A DNA stretch of 64,000 nucleotides from Geomicrobium halophilum (lineage in GTDB: Bacteria > Bacillota > Bacilli > Bacillales > Marinococcaceae): positions 404,185-468,184 of the forward strand of contig NZ_JACHHJ010000002.1 of the NCBI RefSeq assembly GCF_014207655.1. The letters are read 5' to 3'. The position numbers and the translations under genes are program-made. Below are positions 44,930-52,915 of the stretch, piece after piece; position 1 is the first letter of the stretch; each line of letters opens with the position of its first letter. Below the pieces are notes generated by a model. The model ran no database searches. It had not been told where the DNA came from and worked only from the letters and a program-made list of their open reading frames with translations.

Positions 44930-45708
44930 TAGTCGGCCACCTCGTAGCCATTTTTTTCATATAAGGACTTTGCCTTATTACTGACAAGATACTCGAAAAC
45001 TTGAGCTGCAGCCGCTGGATGATCCGTATCTTCGATAACCCCAATCGGATATACAATGTTTGAGTGAAGGTGAGGATCAATGGTTTCAACCGTTTCCACA
45101 CTGTCCGTAGAGGCGGCATCGGTGGCATAAACAAAACCGGCGTCCACACTATTTTCTTCGGTATAAGTAAGCACTTGCCGTACGCTTCTTGCCTGAACCA
45201 TTTTATCTTCAACATCGTTCCACATATGTAATTGCTTCAATGTTTCTTTTGCGAACGTACCTGCGGGAACGCTTTCTGGGGTGCCAATGGCAATCGTCTC
45301 AATCGATCCTTCCTTCAATTCATCAACGTTAGCGATCGGCTTTTCTGTATCCGCCGGCTGTATTAAAACGAGTGAATTTGTGAATAGGCTCGTGGAGTTT
45401 TCTGGATCGATTTTTCCATCCTCTACTAATGCATCAAAATGGGCTTCCGATGCCGAAAGAAAAATATCAAAAGGGGCGCCCTGTTCAATTTGTCGCCGTA
45501 GTGACCCTGATCCACCAAATTGAAAAACGACATCCACGCCTTCAATAGTACTTTCCAGTTTTTCCTCCATTTCACCTAGAACATTTTGGAGACTGCTGGC
45601 AGCAGCGATCTGGATTTCCACAGGTTCTTCTGTTTCCTGTGAAGATGAGCAGGCAGAGGCCATGGTGATCGTTAAGGTGAGTATGAATAAGTAGATGGAT
45701 GTTTTCAT
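44929..45708 (-). CDS. modA: Molybdate-binding lipoprotein
   Basis: A 259-residue substrate-binding protein. The start at 45708 gives a short lipoprotein signal (MKTSIYLFILTLTITMASAC, lipobox ASAC). ModA marks include IAAASSLQNVLGEM, FQFGGSGSLRRQIEQGAPFDIFLSA and VLTYTEENSVDAGFVYATDA. It captures molybdate (and tungstate) for the Moco enzymes encoded nearby. Confidence 0.93.
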   Translation of the reverse strand: MKTSIYLFILTLTITMASACSSSQETEEPVEIQIAAASSLQNVLGEMEEKLESTIEGVDVVFQFGGSGSLRRQIEQGAPFDIFLSASEAHFDALVEDGKIDPENSTSLFTNSLVLIQPADTEKPIANVDELKEGSIETIAIGTPESVPAGTFAKETLKQLHMWNDVEDKMVQARSVRQVLTYTEENSVDAGFVYATDAASTDSVETVETIDPHLHSNIVYPIGVIEDTDHPAAAAQVFEYLVSNKAKSLYEKNGYEVAD

Positions 45709-45766
45709 GTGCAACGGCAACCTTTCTTCGGAATAAGAAAGAGAAGCCTCCAGCAGGAGAAGGCTT

Positions 45767-45991
45767 CTACGAAAGCTGTAATAGAGCTGAATTTCGTTGT
45801 TCCTGCTCTTGAGGCTCTGCAAGGTCGTATTTTTTTAATAAATGAAATAGCTCGTTTAATGTTTCTTGAGAGAGTTCTCTTTTTAAAAGCTGGTTGGCGT
45901 GCTCGTAAACCTCACTCGGTAAAAAGTTCTGCTGGCTTTCTAACTTTTCTTTCACTTGTTCGGGTGTGTGATCGATCGGACAAGATTCCAT
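45767..45991 (-). CDS. Small hypothetical protein upstream of modA, 74 aa
   Basis: The start ATG 45991 is preceded by GGAAAGGAGC. The product is soluble, alpha-helical by composition (PEQVKEKLESQQNFLPSEVYEH, LNELFHLLKKYDL), with one cysteine near the N-terminus. It lies 58 bp upstream of modA on the same strand and probably belongs to the mod transcript. Family not recognised. Confidence 0.6.
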   Translation of the reverse strand: MESCPIDHTPEQVKEKLESQQNFLPSEVYEHANQLLKRELSQETLNELFHLLKKYDLAEPQEQEQRNSALLQLS

Positions 45992-46010
45992 GAGATGTGC
46001 TCCTTTCCTA

Positions 46011-46210
46011 AATTGTGCAAAAGGAGGATAAAAAGATCCGAGGAGGTCGAGGAGATGTATATCTAAGCATCCTGCTTGTAACCACGAAAACATTCACTTC
46101 GCACGAAGGGAAAAGTGGGTTTCTTTTCCGGGGATATGCTTTCATACGTGAACAGCGGAGACGAAGAAATACGAAAGCGATTTTTCCCGGACTTTTTGAA
46201 CATCCTCTAA
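46011..46210 (+). repeat. Dispersed MITE-like repeat, copy 2
   Basis: About 200 bp matching copy 1 in order: GTGCAAAAGGAGG start, ATCCTGCTTGTAACCACGAAAACATTC, CGCACGAAGGGAAAAG, TTTCATACGTGA, and the end CCCGGACTTTTTGAACATCC. The TIR remnant is CTTTTTGAAC at 46192-46201. ORFs predicted through it on both strands are not genes. Confidence 0.8.
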
Positions 46211-46654
46211 ATATATTTATTGTCCCATATATAGGTAAGGATGAAAAGGCAACAAAGGCTTTTTGTCTAGAATTAGGGGGGGTTTCCAATACCCGAGCGA
46301 TCACTGTTGAGTTATGGAATATTCGTCCAAAAGAGTGGCACGACAGTAGAACTGGCGGTACCTCTAGAGAGCATGCTGTGAGAAAGGGGCTTTAGTGATT
46401 TTTTCCTGCCCTGAGCCCTGGGTTGCACTGAATCCACTATCGACTCCGCTGAATAAAGGGTGTTTACGATGAAAAAGTATGGAAAACCATCATTACACAA
46501 AAGATCGTCTGCAGATAGCTTTTGGAGTCGGTGTGGTTTGTATGTAAAGGAATGTACTGGAACGCATAAAAGGGGTGAACGCGACGAATCTTAAGGAAGG
46601 TAAGTCATGCAAATGCATGATTATTTCTCAATAAAAAGCACTGGAGGCGTTTTA
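46211..46654. other. Gene-poor stretch with possible coding remnant
   Basis: An open frame from about 46205 to 46395 (containing YIGKDEKATKAFCLELGG and WNIRPKEWHDSRTGG) lacks its own start and ribosome binding site and may be debris of a lost gene, family not recognised. The rest holds no clear feature up to the ribosome binding site of the next gene. Confidence 0.35.
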
Positions 46655-47170
46655 ATGAGTGATGTTCGTCGGGCTGAGGTAGAGGTTGCGGAATATGCAC
46701 TTGCAGAGGATGTAAGCGATATGAAACAACAACTTAATCAATTGAAGCAACAAATGTCTTCTCAGCAATCATCCAACCAACAATCATCAAGTCAACAACA
46801 ACCTTCAAACCAGCAGTTGAATTCATTGCTGCAGCAACTTCAACAATTTAGCGACCAAACGACTCAACAAAGTCAGCAAGCAGATCAGCAGCTTCAACAA
46901 TCCATGCAGCAAGCGGTTGATATTCTAACTCAAGGTTTGCAAACGGTGCAGTCCAATCAGGCTTTAAGTCAGGTTAATCAAGCGTTGAAGCAAGCTGAAC
47001 AGCAACTTGATCAGATTAATCAACAGTCCCAGCAACAACAGCAACAACAACAGCAACAAAATCAAATGAACCAACAAGGTTCACAAGGACAACAAGGCCA
47101 AATGGGACAACAACAGCAGCCCCAACAACAAGGTGCTCAAAGCCAGTCATCTCAAGGAAGCTTTCAATAA
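46655..47170 (+). CDS. Glutamine-rich low-complexity protein
   Basis: A 171-residue protein starting ATG 46655 after TGGAGG. Apart from a normal acidic N-terminus (SDVRRAEVEVAEYALAEDV) it is made mainly of Gln, Ser and Asn, with heptad-like stretches (LNQLKQQM, LLQQLQQF, LNQALKQAEQQL) that suggest coiled coil, and an uninterrupted run of ten Gln near residue 128. No signal peptide. Family and function unknown; the composition is prion-like. Ended by a strong terminator. Confidence 0.65.
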   Translation: MSDVRRAEVEVAEYALAEDVSDMKQQLNQLKQQMSSQQSSNQQSSSQQQPSNQQLNSLLQQLQQFSDQTTQQSQQADQQLQQSMQQAVDILTQGLQTVQSNQALSQVNQALKQAEQQLDQINQQSQQQQQQQQQQNQMNQQGSQGQQGQMGQQQQPQQQGAQSQSSQGSFQ

Positions 47171-47179
47171 AAACTCTTC

Positions 47180-47220
47180 GGTCATATAACGCCTGTTACG
47201 GCGTTGTATGACCTTTTCTT
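47180..47220 (+). terminator. Terminator after the Gln-rich gene
   Basis: GGTCATATAACGCC pairs with GGCGTTGTATGACC (13 of 14 positions) around a short loop, followed by TTTTCTTTTTCC. Confidence 0.88.
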
Positions 47221-47265
47221 TTTCCTTTAGGTACATTAAGATAGGGAATGATGGGGAGTGAGAAA

Positions 47266-48087
47266 ATGAAGAATCTAGAAGGAAAACACATTGCGTTAAC
47301 GGCTTCACGAAAGACTGATGAAATGCAGACTCTTTTACATAAACAAGGAGCAACAAGCGAAGTGCGTTCCATGCAGGGGACGGTTCAGCAGGATCAAGAA
47401 ACAGTGACCCGGTTAATGAAAGAAGGGTTGGCTGAGCGCGTTGACGGGTTTATTTTCACTACAGGCATCGGCGTCACTACTCTTTTGGATGATGCGAGCA
47501 AAGCGGGAATGGAAGATAAACTTGTAAAAAAAATTCAATCGTCATTTGTAGCTGCCCGGGGGTATAAAGCGGTTGCAGCGTTAAAAAAATTGGATATTAA
47601 TGTTGATATTCGCTCCGATGACGGGACGACTGAGGGTTTGAAAGAACAGTTGAAGGGAACGGATTTTTCCGGTAAGCGCTTGATTATTCAACAATATGGC
47701 CAGGCTTCACCAGCACTCGAACATTTTTTACAAGAGCAGGGAGCCATACTCACGACGTGGTTGCCCTACATTCATCATGCCCCTGACGATGAAGCGGTTG
47801 ATCGTTTTATCAAAGAATTATTGGATGAAAAAAAATACGACGGCGTTTGCTTTACGACGGCTTTGCAAGTGAAATCGCTGTTTCAGCGCGCAAGAAAAAC
47901 GGACAAGCATGCACAGCTAACGGAGCTTTTTGGAAACGAAACCATCGCAACAGCTGTAGGTAAGGTGACCGCGGAAGCACTATATGAAGAAGGAATAAAG
48001 CGAGTGGTAAGTCCAACGACCGAACGGATGGGCGCGATGATCGTGGAGCTTGGGCGGTATATCAGTGCTGAAGAGAAACAAAGCTGA
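47266..48087 (+). CDS. hemD: Uroporphyrinogen-III synthase (HemD-like)
   Basis: A 273-residue two-domain protein. ATG 47266 follows GGGGAGTGAG. HemD marks: GKHIALTASRK at the N-terminus, FTTGIGVTTLLDDA, FVAARGYKAVAAL, RLIIQQYGQASPAL, VCFTTALQVKSLFQ and TAVGKVTAEALYEEGI. It cyclises hydroxymethylbilane to uroporphyrinogen III, precursor of the siroheme used by NasD. It stands alone about 0.7 kb before nasF and may be a siroheme-dedicated copy in addition to a heme-operon copy elsewhere. Confidence 0.85.
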   Translation: MKNLEGKHIALTASRKTDEMQTLLHKQGATSEVRSMQGTVQQDQETVTRLMKEGLAERVDGFIFTTGIGVTTLLDDASKAGMEDKLVKKIQSSFVAARGYKAVAALKKLDINVDIRSDDGTTEGLKEQLKGTDFSGKRLIIQQYGQASPALEHFLQEQGAILTTWLPYIHHAPDDEAVDRFIKELLDEKKYDGVCFTTALQVKSLFQRARKTDKHAQLTELFGNETIATAVGKVTAEALYEEGIKRVVSPTTERMGAMIVELGRYISAEEKQS

Positions 48088-48653
48088 GGAATCTCTTCAG
48101 CTTTTTTAAGCTGGAGATTTTAAAAATTAATGGGAACACTCGTTTTGTTATTGTGATCTTTTATACTAAATATAGGATCCTAATCCTTGCCCAAAGCGAA
48201 CTCGTTCATGGTTTCTTCGTTTCTAAACCTTAAAAGACCACTTTTTTTAATCATAAGCGATTGAAATAAGCGACCTCCGTAATACAAATGTAGGCGGGAG
48301 CAAGATCACCGTAAAGGACTTCTTGACCCCAGGTTGTGTGTATTTGACGAGCTATTCGCAGACATTGATGAAGAAGGTAAGGAGCAGATGATAGGCCTTT
48401 CAACGATCTCTTAGATCAGAAAAGAGGCATAATTTTTACGTCTTACGAAATCCTTAATTTCGGTGATAACACGGAGTAACCACTTTCAGGATTGAGAATA
48501 AAAAGATTTCTGAATCACATATGGACGTAACAACACCACTTATCGCTAATGAATGAGTGGTGTTTTATTATGTGATGATTCATTTTAGCAGTAGTACTCG
48601 ACCTCGACAGTCATGGGCACATTTAAGGAGCTTTATTTATCCCAGAAAAAGTG
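48088..48653. other. Intergenic stretch with two hairpins, no clear gene
   Basis: A terminator-like hairpin at 48090-48119 (AATCTCTTCAGCTT / AAGCTGGAGATT) follows hemD. A second at 48532-48563 (AACACCACT / AGTGGTGTT, followed by TTATT) lies near the end. Between them a short frame reading FDELFADIDEEGKEQM is open for about 20 codons and may be debris of a lost gene. I see nothing else. Confidence 0.4.
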
Positions 48654-48670
48654 TGTTAATTTTCCTTACA
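48654..48670 (+). promoter_or_regulatory. TnrA box of the nitrate assimilation operon
   Basis: TGTTA-N7-TTACA matches the TnrA/GlnR consensus TGTNAN7TNACA perfectly. It is 88 bp before nasF, fitting activation by TnrA under nitrogen limitation. Confidence 0.88.
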
Positions 48671-48757
48671 TAACTCAACGACATGCTCCTTTTACCCTTT
48701 ACAGTAGTACTTAATTAAGAAATAAATAAAATACCACTGATCAAGGGGGGGTGAACA

Positions 48758-50125
48758 ATGGTCGAGCAAGGAACGGTTTATTTAGTTGGTGCAGGTCCTG
48801 GGGACAAGGAACTACTAACCGTCAAGGGTCTGCGGGTGTTACAAGTTGCAGACGTTGTTATTTATGACAGATTGGTCAACCCGTATTTGTTAACGGAACT
48901 TAAAGAAGACGTGAAACTCATCTATTGCGGCAAAGAGCCGTGCAAGCATATTCTTCGTCAAGAAGATATTCAGACGGAAATGTTGATTCATGCTAAAAAA
49001 GGCAAAACGGTTGTCCGGTTGAAGGGAGGCGACCCAGCGGTTTTTGGCAGAGTTGGTGAAGAAGCTGCCATGTTGAAGGCAAATGGTGTCCACTTTGAGA
49101 TTGTTCCGGGCGTTACTTCAGGAATTGCGGCTTCCATGTATGCGGGAGTGCCAATCACCCATCGGGATTATTCCGGTTCGTTCGCGGTCGTGACGGGGCA
49201 TCGGCGAAAGGATGATGGGAAGCCAGATGTGAATTGGAAGTCGCTTGCGGAATCGGTCGACTCCATCTTGTTTTATATGGGTGTAAAACAAATCAGAACC
49301 ATCACTTCCGAGCTCGTACGTTACGGAAAAGATAAAAATACACCTGTACTTGTTATTCAGTGGGGGACGTATAGCAGACAGCGATCGATAGAAGGAACTC
49401 TTTCAACGATCTCAAAAAAAATGGACAATCAGAAAATGGCGAATCCCGCGATGATTCTTGTTGGAGATGTAATCAAGATTCGGGATCAGGTGAATTGGTT
49501 CGAAAACCATCCGTTATCAGGGATGGGTATTCTCATACGAACGGATGATGAGAACGATTGGCTAAAACGAAATGGCGCAGATGTCTATATTCAGAAAAAT
49601 AAGGCGATGACGGTTACGGATCGGGAAATAGACCTTGCCTTAGGAGCTGGAGGTGATCAGGCACTCATTTTTCAAGAGACCAAGGACATATGGTTATTTT
49701 TACAAAAAATGGGGGAACGAGGACATGATATTCGTAAACTAGCCGGAGCACTCGTCGCCGGAAATAAAGATGTGCAACGAGAATTTTTACTCCTTGGCAT
49801 TCAAGTCCCGCTTTTCTCAGAGGGAATATGGTTGACCCCGCTGTTTATTGCTGGTGCTCAAGACAAACAACCGACGGCCGAAAAGGTGGCTATGACGAGG
49901 TTAATCGAGGAAGGTCATGTGAACGCCGCAATATGCAGAAACAAACGGGATGTGGACAGTATTTGTGAAACGTCGTTACACCTTTTTACAGCTAACAAAG
50001 ACGTCGAGAGTTATGCGCGCTCGCTCGGATTCGAAAGTGTAAAGGTGGTCGATTTCAATAAAAGTGAAACGGAGATCGTTGAACAAATGTCTGGATTACG
50101 AAACAAAGGAGCTGTTTTGTCATGA
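48758..50125 (+). CDS. nasF: Uroporphyrinogen-III C-methyltransferase with HemD-like C-terminal extension
   Basis: A 455-residue protein. Residues 1-245 are a complete SUMT/CobA domain (VGAGPGDKELLTVKG, VIYDRLV, KGGDPAVFGRVGEEA, VPGVTSGIAA, VTGHRR), making precorrin-2 for siroheme. Residues about 250-455 form a degenerate HemD-like half. Bacillus NasF has a similar long form. ATG 48758 follows AAGGGGGG. First gene behind the TnrA box and coupled to nasD (ATGA). Confidence 0.92.
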   Translation: MVEQGTVYLVGAGPGDKELLTVKGLRVLQVADVVIYDRLVNPYLLTELKEDVKLIYCGKEPCKHILRQEDIQTEMLIHAKKGKTVVRLKGGDPAVFGRVGEEAAMLKANGVHFEIVPGVTSGIAASMYAGVPITHRDYSGSFAVVTGHRRKDDGKPDVNWKSLAESVDSILFYMGVKQIRTITSELVRYGKDKNTPVLVIQWGTYSRQRSIEGTLSTISKKMDNQKMANPAMILVGDVIKIRDQVNWFENHPLSGMGILIRTDDENDWLKRNGADVYIQKNKAMTVTDREIDLALGAGGDQALIFQETKDIWLFLQKMGERGHDIRKLAGALVAGNKDVQREFLLLGIQVPLFSEGIWLTPLFIAGAQDKQPTAEKVAMTRLIEEGHVNAAICRNKRDVDSICETSLHLFTANKDVESYARSLGFESVKVVDFNKSETEIVEQMSGLRNKGAVLS

Positions 50126-52545
50126 AAGAGAAATTAGTAGTAATTGGAAATGGAATGGCTGGTATCCGCGCGCTTGAAGAACTTTTAAAGCAAGATGCTC
50201 ATCGTTACCAAATCACTGTATTCGGTAAGGAGCCGCACCCTAATTATAATCGCATTCTTCTCTCGTCGGTGCTTCAAGGGGATACTGAAGTTGAAGATAT
50301 TATTCTCAATAATTATGACTGGTATGACGAGAACAATATCGAGCTCGTTTCAGGCGATCCGGTGGCGTATGTCGATACAGACACGCAGACGGTTTACAGT
50401 GCGAAAGGCGTGGAACGTTCTTATGATCGCTTGATTTTTGCGACAGGCTCCAATCCGTTTATGCTGCCGCTTCCAGGTGCAGATAAAGAAGGAGTTATTG
50501 CATTTCGAAATATCCAGGATTGCGAAACGATGATCGACACTGCCAAGTCTTACAAAAAAGCAGCGGTCATAGGTGGAGGGCTTTTGGGACTTGAAGCAGC
50601 GCGCGGGTTGTTGAACCTGGGGATGAAAGTTGACGTGATTCATCTGTCTGACAGTTTAATGGAGCAGCAACTTGATGCTGAAGCAAGCAGGATGCTGAAG
50701 GAAGAACTCGAGACCCAAGGGATGAAAATTCACTTAAATAAGCAAACAGAAGAATTAGTGGGAGGCAATCGAGTAGAAGGGCTGAAATTTAAGGACGGCG
50801 ATAGTTTGGATGCTGATCTCGTCGTCATGGCAGTGGGTATCCGTCCGAATATAGAGCTGGCGAAAGAAACCGGGCTTGATGTCGGAAAAGCGATTCTTGT
50901 GAATGACCATATGGAAACAAGTCATAAAAACATTTACGCCGTGGGTGAATGTGCCGAGCACCGTGAGGTCGTCTACGGGCTTGTCACTCCCCTCTTTGAG
51001 CAAGCGAAAGTGCTTGCTTCACACCTCTGTACTGAAGATTGCGATGGTTATGAAGGTTCCATTGTCTCTACATCATTAAAGGTGTCTGGTGTTGATGTGT
51101 TTTCTGCCGGAGAATTTATGGACACCGAAGAAACGAAATCGATCCGCGTTCATGATGAGTTTGAAGATACCTTTAAAAAAGTGGTTGTAAGAGATAACCA
51201 AGTTGTTGGATCTGTGTTGTTCGGGGATACTTCTGATTCTCCTCGTATTCTTTCGATGATGCGGTCGGGTCAAGACGTTTCCGAGATGAATAAAGCAACG
51301 ATTCTCCCCTCTGAATCTGCTGAAGATAATGCGGGTTCAGCGGTTGAGCTCATGCCGGACGATGAAAATATTTGCGGATGTAACGGCGTAACCAAAGGAG
51401 AAATTGTTTCCGCCATTAAAGACCAAGGATTAACAACGGTAAACGAAGTAAAGCAGTGCACGAATGCTTCTCGCTCGTGCGGAGGATGTAAGCCGCAAGT
51501 CACTGAACTTTTATCGCTCGCGACAGGTGAAGATGCTACCCAGGCAAAAGAACCGATGTGTGAATGCACGGAGCATTCAGATGAAGAGGTTGTCGCTTCC
51601 ATTCGTGAAATGGGACTCACGCATATTAAGGAAGTGATGAATGTGCTCGGCTGGGAAACAGAAGATGGCTGTTCTAAATGCCGCCCGGCACTAAACTACT
51701 ATCTAGGTATGGTTAACCCGTTAGAATACGATGATGATGCGAACTCACGCTTTGTCAATGAGCGTGTCCATGCCAATATTCAAAATGATGGTACGTTTTC
51801 CGTGGTCCCGCGGATGTACGGCGGCGTAACAAATCCAGATCAACTCCGGACGATCGCTGATGTCGCCGATAAATATGAAGTGCCATTATTAAAAGTGACC
51901 GGCGGTCAGCGTATCGACCTACTGGGTATTGAAAAAGAAAATTTACCAGATGTATGGAATGATCTTGGCATGCGTTCCGGCTACGCCTATGGGAAGGGGA
52001 TGCGGACGGTTAAAACCTGTGTAGGGGAAGACTTCTGCCGCTTCGGCACCCAGGATTCCATTGGTCTCGGTATTGAGTTAGAGAAGAAATTTGAAGGACT
52101 CAATACGCCTCACAAAATCAAAATGGCTGTTTCCGCTTGTCCGCGTAACTGTGCAGAATCTGGTATTAAAGATGTGGGGATCGTCGGAGTCGAAGGTGCA
52201 TGGGAAGTTCATGTTGCCGGAAACGGCGGTGTAGACCTCAAAAAATCTGAACTTTTGTGTAAACTTGAAACGTCTAAAGAGGTTATTGATACAGTTGCGG
52301 CGTTCTTGCAACATTATCGGGAACAAGCGAAATACAAGGAACGCACTTCTCACTGGGTAGAACGTGTCGGGCTAGATGCGGTTAAAAAAGTGGTACTCGA
52401 GGATGAAGAAGAGAGAGCAGCACTCATCGAACGCATGGATATTGCATTAAGTGACCAACAGGACCCATGGGAAGACATTATTGACAATCACAAGAAACAA
52501 CAAGATCTAGGATTTGAAAAGAAAGAGGTCTCAATTACAACATAA
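50122..52545 (+). CDS. nasD: Assimilatory nitrite reductase large subunit
   Basis: An 807-residue NADH-dependent enzyme reducing nitrite to ammonium. Order: FAD/NAD reductase module (residues 1-400; GNGMAG, GGGLLGLEAARG), two BFD-like [2Fe-2S] motifs (CGCNGVTKGE ... CGGCKPQV; MCECTE ... CSKCRPAL), then the siroheme-[4Fe-4S] domain with TCVGEDFC and SACPRNC at about 633 and 673, both cysteine pairs intact. Followed by nasE. Confidence 0.96.
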   Translation: MKEKLVVIGNGMAGIRALEELLKQDAHRYQITVFGKEPHPNYNRILLSSVLQGDTEVEDIILNNYDWYDENNIELVSGDPVAYVDTDTQTVYSAKGVERSYDRLIFATGSNPFMLPLPGADKEGVIAFRNIQDCETMIDTAKSYKKAAVIGGGLLGLEAARGLLNLGMKVDVIHLSDSLMEQQLDAEASRMLKEELETQGMKIHLNKQTEELVGGNRVEGLKFKDGDSLDADLVVMAVGIRPNIELAKETGLDVGKAILVNDHMETSHKNIYAVGECAEHREVVYGLVTPLFEQAKVLASHLCTEDCDGYEGSIVSTSLKVSGVDVFSAGEFMDTEETKSIRVHDEFEDTFKKVVVRDNQVVGSVLFGDTSDSPRILSMMRSGQDVSEMNKATILPSESAEDNAGSAVELMPDDENICGCNGVTKGEIVSAIKDQGLTTVNEVKQCTNASRSCGGCKPQVTELLSLATGEDATQAKEPMCECTEHSDEEVVASIREMGLTHIKEVMNVLGWETEDGCSKCRPALNYYLGMVNPLEYDDDANSRFVNERVHANIQNDGTFSVVPRMYGGVTNPDQLRTIADVADKYEVPLLKVTGGQRIDLLGIEKENLPDVWNDLGMRSGYAYGKGMRTVKTCVGEDFCRFGTQDSIGLGIELEKKFEGLNTPHKIKMAVSACPRNCAESGIKDVGIVGVEGAWEVHVAGNGGVDLKKSELLCKLETSKEVIDTVAAFLQHYREQAKYKERTSHWVERVGLDAVKKVVLEDEEERAALIERMDIALSDQQDPWEDIIDNHKKQQDLGFEKKEVSITT

Positions 52546-52557
52546 GGAGGCATTTCG

Positions 52558-52893
52558 ATGGCACAAGTCGATACTAAGCATAAAGTTTTAGTAGCCAATC
52601 GTCATGAACTAGCCGTTGGGCTAGGAAAAAAAGTAGTCATTGAAGGGAAAGAACTAGCTTTATTTTTACAAAAAGATGGAGTAGTTTACGCGATCGAAGA
52701 TAGCTGTCCCCATCTCGGAGGCCCTCTATCAGAGGGGATGGTAAGTGGGGAGCACGTTTTCTGTCCCCTGCATGATTGGAAGATTAGTTTAAAAACCGGG
52801 GAAGCGGCCGGTGCGGATGAAGGCTGTGTCGCTCGATTTGATGTGGAGGTTGAGAATGAGCAGGTGTATGTTGTGATGCCGGGGAGCGTTTGA
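52558..52893 (+). CDS. nasE: Assimilatory nitrite reductase small subunit
   Basis: A 111-residue Rieske-like protein with intact ligands in SCPHLGGPLSEG and FCPLHDW. It partners NasD. ATG 52558 follows AAGGAGGC. Located 12 bp after nasD and 22 bp before nasB. Confidence 0.94.
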   Translation: MAQVDTKHKVLVANRHELAVGLGKKVVIEGKELALFLQKDGVVYAIEDSCPHLGGPLSEGMVSGEHVFCPLHDWKISLKTGEAAGADEGCVARFDVEVENEQVYVVMPGSV

Positions 52894-52915
52894 ATGAATG
52901 AGAAGGAGTGGGAGG

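Noticed and set aside
46008-46395. ORFs on both strands through repeat copy 2
   Set aside because: Other copies of the repeat do not keep these frames open, so the part inside the repeat is not coding.
46740-47160. Possible CRISPR or tandem array because of repeated CAA/CAG
   Set aside because: No regular repeat-spacer pattern; it is low-complexity glutamine coding sequence in one open frame.
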